Source: JAVVHH01 sp964657565
GTDB lineage: Bacteria; Pseudomonadota; Alphaproteobacteria; Acetobacterales; Acetobacteraceae
Reading direction: 5' to 3'
DNA: 64,000 nucleotides
Assembly: GCA_964657565.1 (NCBI GenBank)
Contig: CAZZVQ010000001.1
Location: forward strand, 53,916 to 117,915
Shown in pieces: positions 49,703-58,384 of this stretch. Position numbers and translations under genes: made by a program. Under the pieces are notes generated by a model. It ran no database searches, was not told the DNA's origin, and saw nothing but the letters and a program-made list of their open reading frames with translations. The first letter of the stretch is position 1, and each line of letters opens with the position of its first letter.

Positions 49703-50694
49703 GTGGCGCCGTCGATGTCGCACGGGCCTTTGCCGGCCGCCCGGAGCCGCGCAGCCCGGTATGGTGGGGCGGCCTCGGTGCTGCGGCGCTCTGGGCGGTT
49801 GCCGCCGCGCTGGTGCTGACCTGGCCCGACGCGGATGATCTCGGCCGGACCGACCTGCTGGGCTGGCTGGCAGGTATAGTGGCGGTTGGCTTGGGCTTGG
49901 TATCGCTCTCGGCGGTGGTGCGGCCAGTTCCGGCTGCGCTGCGCTATGCGGGACCCTGGCTCGCCGTCTTGGCGATAGGCTTGGGCGGCTGGGAGCTGGT
50001 GACCGCCAAGCTGGACCTGCTACCGCGACCGTTCTTCGCCGCCCCGCAATCGATGCTGGAGGTGCTGACCGACGACTGGCCGCGGCTGGGCGAGAGCTTG
50101 TTGCGGTCATTGTGGCTGCTGATTCCGGCCTATCTGCTGGGAGCGTCCGCCGGGTTCCTGACCGGGGTCGCGGTCGGGTGGTCGCGCGCCGTGGGATACT
50201 GGGTCCATCCGGTGTTGCGCATCATCGGCCCGGTGCCGGCGGTGGCGTGGATTCCGGTCGCGTTCTTCGTGTTCCCGTCCAGCCGCAGCGCCAGCACCTT
50301 CCTGATCGCGCTAGCGACGTTCTTCCCGGTGGCGGTGCTCACCTGGTCCGGCGTCGCCGCAGTCAGCGCCGCCTATTACGACGTGGCGCGCACGATGGGG
50401 GCGAAGCCCTGGTTCCTGGTGCGCAAGGTGGCGGTGCCGGCGGCGCTGCCCTCGGTGTTCGTCGGCCTGTTCATGGGGCTGGGCGCCTCCTTCTCCGTGC
50501 TGGTGGTGGCCGAGATGCTGGGCGTGAAGGCCGGGCTGGGCTGGTACATGCAATGGGCCCAGGGGTGGGCGGCCTACGCCAACATGTATGTGGCGTTGTT
50601 GGTGATGGCGTTCATGTGCACCGCGCTGATCACGCTGCTGTTCAAGGTGCGCGACCGAACGCTGTCCTGGCAGAAGGGGCTGGTGCGGTGGTGA
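49699..50694 (+). CDS. ABC transporter permease, SsuC/TauC type
   Basis: This 331-residue inner-membrane permease is somewhat longer than SsuC (about 260) because of an N-terminal extension with two extra hydrophobic segments (res 20-75). The conserved binding-protein-dependent transport domain includes VGWSRAVGYWVHPVLRIIGP, VAWIPVAFFVFPSSRSASTF and the EAA loop YYDVARTMGAKPWFLVRKVA. It pairs with the ATPase downstream. Confidence 0.92.
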   Translation: MSGAVDVARAFAGRPEPRSPVWWGGLGAAALWAVAAALVLTWPDADDLGRTDLLGWLAGIVAVGLGLVSLSAVVRPVPAALRYAGPWLAVLAIGLGGWELVTAKLDLLPRPFFAAPQSMLEVLTDDWPRLGESLLRSLWLLIPAYLLGASAGFLTGVAVGWSRAVGYWVHPVLRIIGPVPAVAWIPVAFFVFPSSRSASTFLIALATFFPVAVLTWSGVAAVSAAYYDVARTMGAKPWFLVRKVAVPAALPSVFVGLFMGLGASFSVLVVAEMLGVKAGLGWYMQWAQGWAAYANMYVALLVMAFMCTALITLLFKVRDRTLSWQKGLVRW

Positions 50695-51473
50695 GCGCCG
50701 CCCTGCAGCAGACGGCCGCCGCGCCGGCGCTGGGCGTGGAGGTCGTGGACGTCAGCCACGCCTTCACCATCGACGGCAAGAAGTTGCCGGTGCTGGACCA
50801 GGTGAGCCTCTCGGTGGCGCCCGGCGAGTTCGTCGCCATCCTCGGCCCGTCCGGCTGCGGCAAATCGACGTTGCTGCGGCTGGTGGCCGGGCTGGAGCCA
50901 CCGACCACGGGCCGGATCTCGGCCTCCGGCGCTGCCATCACCGGGCCGGATCCGTCGCGGGTGCTGATGTTCCAGGACCCGACGCTGTATCCGTGGCGCA
51001 CGGTGCGGGCCAATGTCGGCCTGGGCCTGGAGGCGCGGGGAGAGCTGAAGCGGCTCGGTCACCGGGTCGACGAGGCGTTGCAGCTGGTCGGGTTGCAGGG
51101 GTTCGACACCGCCTATCCGCACCAGATCTCCGGCGGCATGGCCCAGCGGGCGGCGCTGGCCCGCGCCCTGGTGAACGACCCCGGCCTGCTGATCCTCGAC
51201 GAGCCGCTCGGCAAGCTCGACAGCCTGACCCGGCTGCAGATGCAGGCCGAACTCGTCCGCATCTGGCAGGACCGGGGCTTCACCGCCCTGCTGGTGACGC
51301 ACGACGTGGAAGAGGCGCTGCTGCTGGCCAACCGGTTTATCGTGGTCAGCGACCGTCCGGCTCGTATCCGGGCGGACCTGAAGGTCGCGCTGGACTATCC
51401 ACGGCACCGGGACGACCCCGAGTTGGTGCGGCTGCGGCGCGAAGTGCTGGGCCAGCTAGGGCTGTCGTCATGA
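50691..51473 (+). CDS. ABC transporter ATP-binding protein, SsuB/TauB type
   Basis: The 260-residue ATPase has Walker A GPSGCGKSTLLRLVAGLEPP, signature ISGGMAQRAALARALVNDPG, Walker B LLILDEPLGKLDSLTRLQMQ and VTHDVEEALLLANR. These are the usual marks of the nitrate/sulfonate/taurine group, including the MFQDPTLYPWRTV Q-loop. Translation starts at GTG 50691, overlapping the permease stop (GTGA); the longer frame back to 50112 is antiphase to the permease. Confidence 0.94.
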   Translation: MSAALQQTAAAPALGVEVVDVSHAFTIDGKKLPVLDQVSLSVAPGEFVAILGPSGCGKSTLLRLVAGLEPPTTGRISASGAAITGPDPSRVLMFQDPTLYPWRTVRANVGLGLEARGELKRLGHRVDEALQLVGLQGFDTAYPHQISGGMAQRAALARALVNDPGLLILDEPLGKLDSLTRLQMQAELVRIWQDRGFTALLVTHDVEEALLLANRFIVVSDRPARIRADLKVALDYPRHRDDPELVRLRREVLGQLGLSS

Positions 51474-52414
51474 GCACGCGGCGGAACATGCTTGCCGGGC
51501 TCGTTGCGCTGCCTTTTGCCGTCGGGACGGCACGGGCAGCGGCTACCGTCCTTCGGGCGGGTGACCAGAAGGGCGGTGCGCAGGCGTTGATGAAGGCAGC
51601 GGGCGCGCTGGATGGCCTGCCGTATCGCGTCGACTGGAGCCAGTTCGCGGCGGCGGCGCCCTTGCTCGAGGCGCTGAACGCCGACGCGATCGATCTCGGC
51701 TTGGCTGGCGACGCACCGGTCACCTTCGCCCTCGCGGCCGGAGTGCCGGCCCATATCATCTCGCCGACGCGTTCCAGCGGGGCCAGCACGGCGATCATGG
51801 TGCCGGATTCGTCGCCGATCCGCTCCGTCGCCGACCTGAAGGGGCGGTCGATCGCCACCAATCGGGGCTCGATCGGTCACTCCTTGGTGCTCGCGGTGAT
51901 CGAGGCCCAGGGCTGGGCCGCCTCGGACATCAGGATCGCCAACCTGCTGCCCAGCGAGGCGAAGGCGGCGCTTACGACGGGGGCGGTCGATGCGTGGTGC
52001 TCGTGGGGCGTCTACGTCGCCCAGGCCCGGCTCGTCGACCAGGCGCGCATCGTGGTCGATGGCAGCAACGGGCTGCTGACCGGGCTTTCCTATATGGTCG
52101 CGCGCAATGATGCGATCGAGCACAAGCGGGAGGCGCTGCTCGATTTCTGCGGCCGCCTGGCCCGCGCCCGCCTCTGGGCGGTGCAGCACCGGGACGAGTA
52201 TGCGGCCGTATTAGCGTCGGAGATCGGCGTCACCCCGGCCGTGGCGCGCCTGATCTACGAACGGGAAGCGCCGCTGCCCGTACCGATCGACGAAGGCGTG
52301 GTGCGCGACCAGCAGAAGACCGCGGACCGCTATCTGGGGGCAGGGGTAATCCGCTCCCGCCTCGATGCGGCGAAGCTGTTCGACGCCTCGTTCAACGGGG
52401 CGCTGAGCGGATGA
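51470..52414 (+). CDS. ABC transporter substrate-binding protein, SsuA type, second copy
   Basis: The 314-residue receptor has a signal peptide (RRNMLAGLVALPFAVGTARA) and family blocks VDWSQFAAAAPLLEALNADA, DLGLAGDAPVTFALAAGVPA, LKGRSIATNRGSIGHSLVLA and AVDAWCSWGVYVAQARLVDQ. It resembles the ssuA product at 6235-7209 more than the first receptor of this operon. Two receptors for one permease/ATPase set suggest either two substrates or a duplicated function. It is followed by the flavoprotein gene with an ATGA-type overlap at 52411. Confidence 0.9.
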   Translation: MSTRRNMLAGLVALPFAVGTARAAATVLRAGDQKGGAQALMKAAGALDGLPYRVDWSQFAAAAPLLEALNADAIDLGLAGDAPVTFALAAGVPAHIISPTRSSGASTAIMVPDSSPIRSVADLKGRSIATNRGSIGHSLVLAVIEAQGWAASDIRIANLLPSEAKAALTTGAVDAWCSWGVYVAQARLVDQARIVVDGSNGLLTGLSYMVARNDAIEHKREALLDFCGRLARARLWAVQHRDEYAAVLASEIGVTPAVARLIYEREAPLPVPIDEGVVRDQQKTADRYLGAGVIRSRLDAAKLFDASFNGALSG

Positions 52415-53970
52415 TCGAGACCGACGTGCTCGTGTTGGGCGGCGGCCTCGCCGCGACCTGGGCCGCCTCCGCTGCGGCCCAGGCCGGGGCGGCCGTGATC
52501 ATGGCGGACAAAGGCTTCTGCGGCACCAGCGGCGTGACGGCGACGGCTGGCCCAGGCCATTGGTGGGTCCCGCCCGACCGCCGGGAGACCGCGATCGACG
52601 AGCGCGACGCGCTGGGCGAGGGCCTGGCCGACCGGCGCTGGATGGCACGTATCCTGGATGAGACCTGGCGCACGCTGCCGACGATTGCCGCGCATTACGC
52701 CTTCCCCCGCAACGAAGCCGGCGTCACCCAGTATCGCAACATGCGCGGCCCCGAATACATGCGCGCCATGCGGCGGCTGGTGCTGCGCTCCGGCGTCCGG
52801 GTGCTCGACAAGCACCCGGCGCTCGAATTGCTGTTGCACAAGGACGGCTCGGTCGCCGGCGCGGCCGGGATCGACCGCGTCACCGGGGAGCCGTGGACTG
52901 TCCGCGCCGGCGCGGTGGTGCTGGCCACCGGCGGGTGCGCCTTCATGAGCCACCTGCTGGGGTGCCACAATAACACCGGGGATGGCGCGCTGATGGCCGC
53001 CGAGGCTGGCGCCGAGCTGTCGGGCATGGAGTTCAGCACTTACTATACTGTAGCGCCGGCCTTCTCGACCATGACCCGGTCCATGTCGTACGCCTTCGCG
53101 ACCTACACGGACGCCACCGGACGCGTGCTGGACATCCCGAATGGCCGCGACGCGAGCCGCGCCCTGGCGCAGGCCCTGATGGCCGGACCGGTATTCTGCT
53201 CCCTGCACCGCGTGCCGGAGGACATCCGGGCTCGGATGACCAACATCCAGCCGAATTTCATGCTGCCCTTTGTCCGCCACGGCATCGATCCGTTCACCCA
53301 GCGCTTCCCGGTCACGCTGCACGGCGAGGGCACCATTCGCGGCACCGGCGGCCTGCGGATCGTCGGCGACGATTGCAGCACAACCCTGCCCGGCCTGTTC
53401 GCCTCCGGCGATGTCGCGACGCGGGAGCTGGTCGCCGGGGCGATCTCCGGCGGCGGCGCGCAGAACTCGGCCTGGGCCCTGTCCTCCGGCCGCTGGGCGG
53501 GCCAGGCGGCTGCTTCCCGCGCGCGAACCGGTGGCCGCCGAAGCGTGGGCGCCGTGGAGGCGGTCGGCGAGGCCGGGCTGCGACCGGCAGGGCGTGCGGC
53601 GGCTGTCGACATGCGGGAGGCCGTCGCAACGGTGCAGGCGGAGACCCTGCCCTACGACAAGGCGTTGTTCCGCACGCAACCCGGGCTGCTGGCGTCGCGG
53701 ACGCGGCTCGACCGGCAATGGCGCTATCTCCGTGACCACGCCCGCGGCGACGGCCCGGCCCTCCTGCGCAGCCGGGAAGCCGCTGCCATGACGGCGCATG
53801 CCCGCTGGTGCGTCGAGGCCGCGCTCGCCCGCACCGAAAGCCGGGGCATGCACCGCCGCGTCGACGCTCCGAACGCCGATCCGCGCCAGGCCCGCCGCCT
53901 GCTGACCGGCGGGCTCGACCGGGTCTGGACGCGGCCGGACGTGGATGCCGCCGAAGCGCAGGCTGCCTGA
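52411..53970 (+). CDS. FAD-dependent oxidoreductase, fumarate reductase/AprA-like flavoprotein
   Basis: The 519-residue flavoprotein begins with the dinucleotide fold IETDVLVLGGGLAATWAASA, then GFCGTSGVTATAGPGHWWVP, AGAVVLATGGCAFMSHLLGC and HNNTGDGALMAAEAGAELSG, the fumarate reductase/succinate dehydrogenase/AprA pattern with covalent-type or non-covalent FAD undetermined. The C-terminal VAGAISGGGAQNSAWALSSG is also typical. The gene is directly followed by a two-cluster ferredoxin, so electrons can pass between FAD and Fe-S clusters as in APS reductase AprAB, though AprA is longer (about 620). A role in oxidising or reducing an organosulfur intermediate is likely but inferred. Confidence 0.85.
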   Translation: MIETDVLVLGGGLAATWAASAAAQAGAAVIMADKGFCGTSGVTATAGPGHWWVPPDRRETAIDERDALGEGLADRRWMARILDETWRTLPTIAAHYAFPRNEAGVTQYRNMRGPEYMRAMRRLVLRSGVRVLDKHPALELLLHKDGSVAGAAGIDRVTGEPWTVRAGAVVLATGGCAFMSHLLGCHNNTGDGALMAAEAGAELSGMEFSTYYTVAPAFSTMTRSMSYAFATYTDATGRVLDIPNGRDASRALAQALMAGPVFCSLHRVPEDIRARMTNIQPNFMLPFVRHGIDPFTQRFPVTLHGEGTIRGTGGLRIVGDDCSTTLPGLFASGDVATRELVAGAISGGGAQNSAWALSSGRWAGQAAASRARTGGRRSVGAVEAVGEAGLRPAGRAAAVDMREAVATVQAETLPYDKALFRTQPGLLASRTRLDRQWRYLRDHARGDGPALLRSREAAAMTAHARWCVEAALARTESRGMHRRVDAPNADPRQARRLLTGGLDRVWTRPDVDAAEAQAA

Positions 53971-54320
53971 TGATCGAGCTGCTGATCCAGGACCGCTGCA
54001 CGTCGTGCAACATCTGCGTGCAGGTCTGCCCGACCGACGTGTTCGCAGCCCGGCCCGGCGCGCAACCCGTCATCGCGCGACAGGACGACTGCCAGACCTG
54101 CTTCATGTGCGAGCTCTACTGCCCGGCCGACGCCCTCTACGTGGCGCCGGACTGCGACGGCCCGGTCGTCGTGGACGAGGCGGCGATCGTCGCGTCCGGC
54201 TGGCTCGGCCAGTATCGCCGCCACTCCGGCTGGGGCGAGCACCGGCACGATCCCCGCCACACCAACGAAAGTTGGCGCATGGACGAGGTCTTCGCCCGCG
54301 CCCGCGCCTCCACCGCCTGA
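53970..54320 (+). CDS. 2x[4Fe-4S] ferredoxin-family protein, AprB-like
   Basis: The 116-residue protein has two complete four-cysteine motifs: CTSCNICVQVCPTDVFAARP and CQTCFMCELYCPADALYVAP. They are followed by a C-terminal tail (WLGQYRRHSGWGEHRHDPRH) that resembles the extension of AprB-like ferredoxins. It starts at ATG 53970, overlapping the flavoprotein stop (TGATG), so the two are very probably subunits of one complex. Confidence 0.9.
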   Translation: MIELLIQDRCTSCNICVQVCPTDVFAARPGAQPVIARQDDCQTCFMCELYCPADALYVAPDCDGPVVVDEAAIVASGWLGQYRRHSGWGEHRHDPRHTNESWRMDEVFARARASTA

Positions 54321-54340
54321 CCTGCAACGGAGAATCCAGC

Positions 54341-55453
54341 ATGAGCGTCGAATTCATCGGCTATGTCGGCCATTTCAATTCGTCCGAGACGATCCGCCGC
54401 ACGACGGGCGCGATCGACCCGGGCTTCATCGAGGCGGCGGCCAAGGCGCAGGAGCACGTTGGGTTCGACCGCGTGCTGGTGGCGTTCAACTCCACGTCCG
54501 CCGAGAGCATCCTCGTCTCGCAGCACATTGCCAGCGTCACGGAGCGTCTGGGGTTGATGATCGCCCACCGCCCGGGCTTCACCGCCCCCACCCTGGCGGC
54601 ACGGCAGCTCGCGACCCTGGACCAGCTCACCAAGGGCCGGGTCGCCGTGCACATCATCACCGGCGGCAACGACACCGAACTGGCGCAGGACGGCGACCAT
54701 CTCAGCAAAGATGAGCGCTACGCCCGCACCAGCGAGTATTTGGACGTGGTACGCCAGGAATGGACCTCGCCGGCGCCGTTCGATTATGCCGGGAAATACT
54801 ACCAGGTCGAGCGCGGCTTCGGCGACGTGAAGCCCTATGCGGACTCTGGCATTCCCGTCTATTTCGGCGGCGCCTCGGCCGCAGCGATCCCAGTGGCCGG
54901 CAAGCATGCCGACGTCTATGCGCTGTGGGGCGAGACCTACGAACAGGTCCGGAGCCTGGTCGCCCGCATCCGAGCCGCCGCTGCGCCGTTTGGACGCACA
55001 CCGCGCTTCAGCCTATCGCTGCGCCCGGTGCTGGCTGATACCGAGGAACAGGCCTGGGCCAAGGCCGATGACATTCTGGCCAGGGCCACGGCGTTGCGGC
55101 AGGCGGGCGGGAGCGGGCGTTCGCCGAACAACGCACGCGAAGTCGTGCAGGCGCCGCCCAACGAGGGATCGCGCCGTCTGCTGGAAGCGGCTGCGCAGGG
55201 GACGCGAGTGGACAAGCGGCTCTGGACCGGGATCGCAGCGCTGACCGGCGCGCAGGGCAACTCCACCGGGCTGGTCGGCACGCCGGACCAGGTGGCCGAT
55301 GCCATGCTGGACTATGTCGACCTCGGCATCTCCACCTTCCTGATCCGCGGCTTCGATCCGTTGGTGGATGCCGTGCAGTACGGCCGCGAGCTGATCCCGC
55401 GGGTCCGCGCGCTGGTTGCCGCCCGCGACGCCATTTCCATCGCTGCCGAATAG
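54341..55453 (+). CDS. LLM class flavin-dependent monooxygenase, SsuD-like
   Basis: The 370-residue luciferase-like monooxygenase has VEFIGYVGHFNSSETIRRTT, LGLMIAHRPGFTAPTLAARQ, LDQLTKGRVAVHIITGGNDT, and GDHLSKDERYARTSEYLDVV, with GLVGTPDQVADAMLDYVDLG near the end. It is close to the SsuD/alkanesulfonate clade and distinct from the ssuD at 5069-6238. The gene is 21 bp after the ferredoxin gene and 13 bp before the aldolase. It likely cleaves a C-S or C-N bond of the imported compound, with FMNH2 supplied by another enzyme. Confidence 0.9.
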   Translation: MSVEFIGYVGHFNSSETIRRTTGAIDPGFIEAAAKAQEHVGFDRVLVAFNSTSAESILVSQHIASVTERLGLMIAHRPGFTAPTLAARQLATLDQLTKGRVAVHIITGGNDTELAQDGDHLSKDERYARTSEYLDVVRQEWTSPAPFDYAGKYYQVERGFGDVKPYADSGIPVYFGGASAAAIPVAGKHADVYALWGETYEQVRSLVARIRAAAAPFGRTPRFSLSLRPVLADTEEQAWAKADDILARATALRQAGGSGRSPNNAREVVQAPPNEGSRRLLEAAAQGTRVDKRLWTGIAALTGAQGNSTGLVGTPDQVADAMLDYVDLGISTFLIRGFDPLVDAVQYGRELIPRVRALVAARDAISIAAE

Positions 55454-55466
55454 GAGGACAGAACCC

Positions 55467-56264
55467 ATGAACTACGTCTCGACGCCATCCATCCCCGGCC
55501 CTGACTTCGTCAGCCTGCTGCAGGATACTGCCCCGCCCCGCTCGATCGCCGAGGAGCGGCTGCACCGTAAGCAGCGCCTGGCCGCGACGTTCCGGCTGTT
55601 CGCGCGCTACGGCTTCGACCAGGGGCTCGCCGGCCATGTGACGGCACGCGACCCAGAGCATACCGACAGCTTCTGGGTGAACCCGCTGGGCCGGCATTTC
55701 GGCCAGATGCGCGTGCGCGACCTGATCCGGGTGGACCATACCGGCGCCGTGGTGGAGGGCGACCGCCCGGTCAACCGCGCCGCCTTCGCCATCCACGCTG
55801 CCATCCACGCCGCCCGCCCCGATGTAGTGGCCGCCGCGCACACCCATTCCACCTATGGCAAGGCCTGGTCGACCCTGGGCCGCACGCTGGACCCGCTGAC
55901 GCAAGATAGCTGCAAGTTCTACCAGGACCACACCTTGTTCGACGATTTCAACGGCGTGGTGCTGGACACCAGCGAGGGCGACCGCATCGCCGAGGCGCTT
56001 GGGCCGCACAAGGCGGTTATCCTGCGCAGCCATGGCATCCTGACCGTCGGTGATACGGTGGAAGCCGCGGCCTGGTGGTATATCTCCATGGACAACGCCG
56101 CCCAGACGCAGCTTCTGGCCGAGGCGGCCGGCACACCCACCCTGATCGACCCGCAGACCGCCGCCCTCACCGCCAGCCAAGTGGCCAGTCCCCGCTCCGG
56201 CCTGCTCAGCTTCCAACCGCTCTGGGAACTCGTGGTCGCGCAAGAGCCCGAACTGCTGGACTGA
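55467..56264 (+). CDS. Class II aldolase/adducin-family protein
   Basis: The 265-residue protein of the L-fuculose-phosphate-aldolase/adducin family has LFARYGFDQGLAGHVTARDP, the metal-binding VVAAAHTHSTYGKAWSTLGR (two His), and ILRSHGILTVGDTVEAAAWW with the third His. Zinc-dependent members cleave or epimerise phosphorylated or free hydroxy acids. A TAGGAGGACA site precedes the ATG at 55467. Ending the operon, it may act on a carbon skeleton released after desulfonation. Confidence 0.9.
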   Translation: MNYVSTPSIPGPDFVSLLQDTAPPRSIAEERLHRKQRLAATFRLFARYGFDQGLAGHVTARDPEHTDSFWVNPLGRHFGQMRVRDLIRVDHTGAVVEGDRPVNRAAFAIHAAIHAARPDVVAAAHTHSTYGKAWSTLGRTLDPLTQDSCKFYQDHTLFDDFNGVVLDTSEGDRIAEALGPHKAVILRSHGILTVGDTVEAAAWWYISMDNAAQTQLLAEAAGTPTLIDPQTAALTASQVASPRSGLLSFQPLWELVVAQEPELLD

Positions 56265-56437
56265 CCACCGGAATCTTCGTTTGGCGCCGCAGGACAGTAC
56301 CGGAGTGTCCGGGCGAATGCCGGTTGGCACTGATCCGCGGGACTGCGCTGTGCGACACGTCGAGGCGGCCACAAGCAGGGTGGCCTGGTCCCGCGCCCAC
56401 CTGCATATTTGCCCGGCAACCCTTCCTGGAGCCTCCC

Positions 56438-57424
56438 TTGCGCCATTTTCGGACTGCCACCTTCCTCGCCGCCGCCGCGATTGCCGTCCCCGCTCGCGCC
56501 CAAGCGCCGGCGGCCCCCAGCACTGCCGTTCAGACCGTCGACACGATGAACAAGCTATGGGGTCGCCATCCCGGCCTGCGCGCCAACCACGCTCTGGGCG
56601 TGGTCGTGGAGGGGAGTTTCGCTCCAACGCCCGATGCCGCCGGGCTAAGCAGCGCCGCCATCTTCGCCGGCAAGCCGGTTCCGGTCACGGTCCGGTTCTC
56701 CGACGCGACAGGCTTGCCAAATCTGGCCGACGGCGCGGAGGCCGCGAACCCGCACGGCATGGCCATCCGTTTCCGGCCCGAGGGCGCCAGCTACGTGGAC
56801 GTGGTGATCGTCTCGTTACCCTACTTCCCCGTCGCCACTGGCGAGGAGTTCGTGCAATTGCTGCAAGCCGCCTCCGAAAGCGGGCCGGACGCGCCGAAGC
56901 CGACCAAAATCGAGCAGTTTATTGCCACCCATCCCGCCGCCGCCACGGCCGGGGCAGACGTTCGCACCCCCACCAGCTTTGCCCGCGAAACATACAACGG
57001 TGTGGACGCCTTCGTCTTCGTGAACGCGAAAGGGGAGCGCCAGCCCTTCCGCTTCCAGTTCCAGCCCGTGGACGGCGCCGAGCACCTGGATAACGAAGCC
57101 GCTGCGAAGATGCCGCCCGACTTTCTGCGTACTGAATTGCCGGCGCGCTTGAAGAAAGCGCCCGTGGAGTTCCGCGTTATGGCGCAGCTTGCGAACCCTG
57201 GCGACCAAACCAAGGACCCTACCCAGCCCTGGCCCGCCGACCGCCGCATGGTCAACATGGGCACCATCACCCTGACCAGCGCCGTGACGGACCAGGAGAA
57301 GGCGCAGAAGGATTTGAGGCTCCTGCCCAATCAACTGCAGCCGGGCATCGAAGTCTCGGACGATCCTCTCATCGACGCGCGGGTGCGGGCCTATGTGATC
57401 TCGTTCGGGCGCCGGTTGCAGTAA
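56438..57424 (+). CDS. Catalase-family peroxidase, secreted (SrpA-like)
   Basis: This 328-residue catalase-related haem protein starts at a TTG (56438) after GGAG, giving a signal peptide (FRTATFLAAAAIAVPARAQA). It has RANHALGVVVEGSFAPTPDA with the catalytic-type His, TVRFSDATGLPNLADGAEAA, NPHGMAIRFRPEGASYVDVV and VATGEEFVQLLQ. This is the small-subunit SrpA group, which lacks part of the large catalase C-terminus and mainly acts as peroxidase. It stands alone, with the frame open to 56075 only as antiphase sequence. It may guard the periplasm against peroxide. Confidence 0.88.
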   Translation: MRHFRTATFLAAAAIAVPARAQAPAAPSTAVQTVDTMNKLWGRHPGLRANHALGVVVEGSFAPTPDAAGLSSAAIFAGKPVPVTVRFSDATGLPNLADGAEAANPHGMAIRFRPEGASYVDVVIVSLPYFPVATGEEFVQLLQAASESGPDAPKPTKIEQFIATHPAAATAGADVRTPTSFARETYNGVDAFVFVNAKGERQPFRFQFQPVDGAEHLDNEAAAKMPPDFLRTELPARLKKAPVEFRVMAQLANPGDQTKDPTQPWPADRRMVNMGTITLTSAVTDQEKAQKDLRLLPNQLQPGIEVSDDPLIDARVRAYVISFGRRLQ

Positions 57425-57578
57425 TCGGAAACGACGTGAGGCCGGCTCGCCAGACCACTCGGTCATCAGGCGCCGGTCCCATCGGGCCGAACCAGCGCCT
57501 CGAACCTCCTCAAGTTCATCGCGCGTCGCTAAGTAGCGTCACGACCTCCTGGGCCTGAAAACCTGGAGTCGGCAGCCT

Positions 57579-58193
57579 TTACAGGGTTGACGCGAGTGCT
57601 GCTGCCCGCGTGCACGCTTGCGCGCGCGCGGCATGATCGACGTTGGGTCCCATCAACGTCTTCTCGACTTCGATATGGTTGATGTCGGTGATGCCGATCA
57701 TGCGGAGCCAGGCCGTCATGTAGCGCTGCTGGTAATCCAGCTCTTCGCGCGGGAAATCGGGGCCGAGTCCAACGCCGCGGGCATCGACGACGACCGCTTT
57801 GCGCCCGCCCAAGATGCCGTTCAGGCCGCGCTCGTCGAGGGTGAACAGCACGTCCTTCTGCGAGATGACGTCGATCAGGTGCTTCAGCCGATAGGGAATT
57901 CCGAAATTCCACATCGGAACGCTCAACAAAACGACGCTCGCCTGCCGAAACCGATCGGCCAAAGCGCCGATCTGTCGCCACGCTTCCTCCTGCTCGGCGC
58001 TGCGCTCCCGGCCTTCGAGACCGGCATACTTAGCGTCGAGTGCGTCGCCGTCGAAGGGCGGCAAGTGCGTCGTCCAGACGTTCAGCACGTCGACCGTCGC
58101 TTCCGGGAAGCGCGCTTTCCAAACTTCGAGGAAAGCGCTGGCAACGTGCAGCGAGGCGGACCGTAGGCCGCGTGGCGACGCTTCGACGTGCAA
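57579..58193 (-). CDS. azoR: FMN-dependent NADH-azoreductase
   Basis: This 204-residue flavodoxin-like NAD(P)H quinone/azo reductase has HVEASPRGLRSASLHVASAF, the FMN-phosphate loop SVPMWNFGIPYRLKHLIDVI, and LGGRKAVVVDARGVGLGPDF. The length matches AzoR (about 200). No ATG lies at the usual N-terminus: the best candidate is TTG 58193 just before HVEASP, without a clear ribosome site, and the frame continues to a stop with sequence that does not resemble the family. It may be poorly translated or truncated by a few residues. It follows the monooxygenase gene by about 190 bp, past a long inverted repeat. Confidence 0.8.
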   Translation of the reverse strand: MHVEASPRGLRSASLHVASAFLEVWKARFPEATVDVLNVWTTHLPPFDGDALDAKYAGLEGRERSAEQEEAWRQIGALADRFRQASVVLLSVPMWNFGIPYRLKHLIDVISQKDVLFTLDERGLNGILGGRKAVVVDARGVGLGPDFPREELDYQQRYMTAWLRMIGITDINHIEVEKTLMGPNVDHAARAQACTRAAALASTL

Positions 58194-58331
58194 TAGGCGC
58201 GCTACGGAACGGCAGTCTCCATGATGTCCGATCGATGGCAGACAAACTCGATCCGGCCGAACAGATTCGGTTGATGTTGTTTAGCTTTCGGCTCGGGCGG
58301 GAAGGTGGTCGGCACCGCCTTCTACGGCGGC

Positions 58332-58357
58332 GTCCCGAGTGGCAAGCCACTCGGGAC
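58332..58357. terminator. Perfect 12-bp inverted repeat after the monooxygenase gene
   Basis: GTCCCGAGTGGC and GCCACTCGGGAC are exact complements with only AA between them. It begins 28 bp past the stop of the minus-strand monooxygenase gene, a terminator position, with a smaller hairpin (CCGCC/GGCGG) next to it. There is no T-run on either strand, so protein binding or mRNA 3'-end protection is also possible. Confidence 0.5.
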
Positions 58358-58384
58358 CGTCGCTCCGTCGTCTGTCGATGACTG

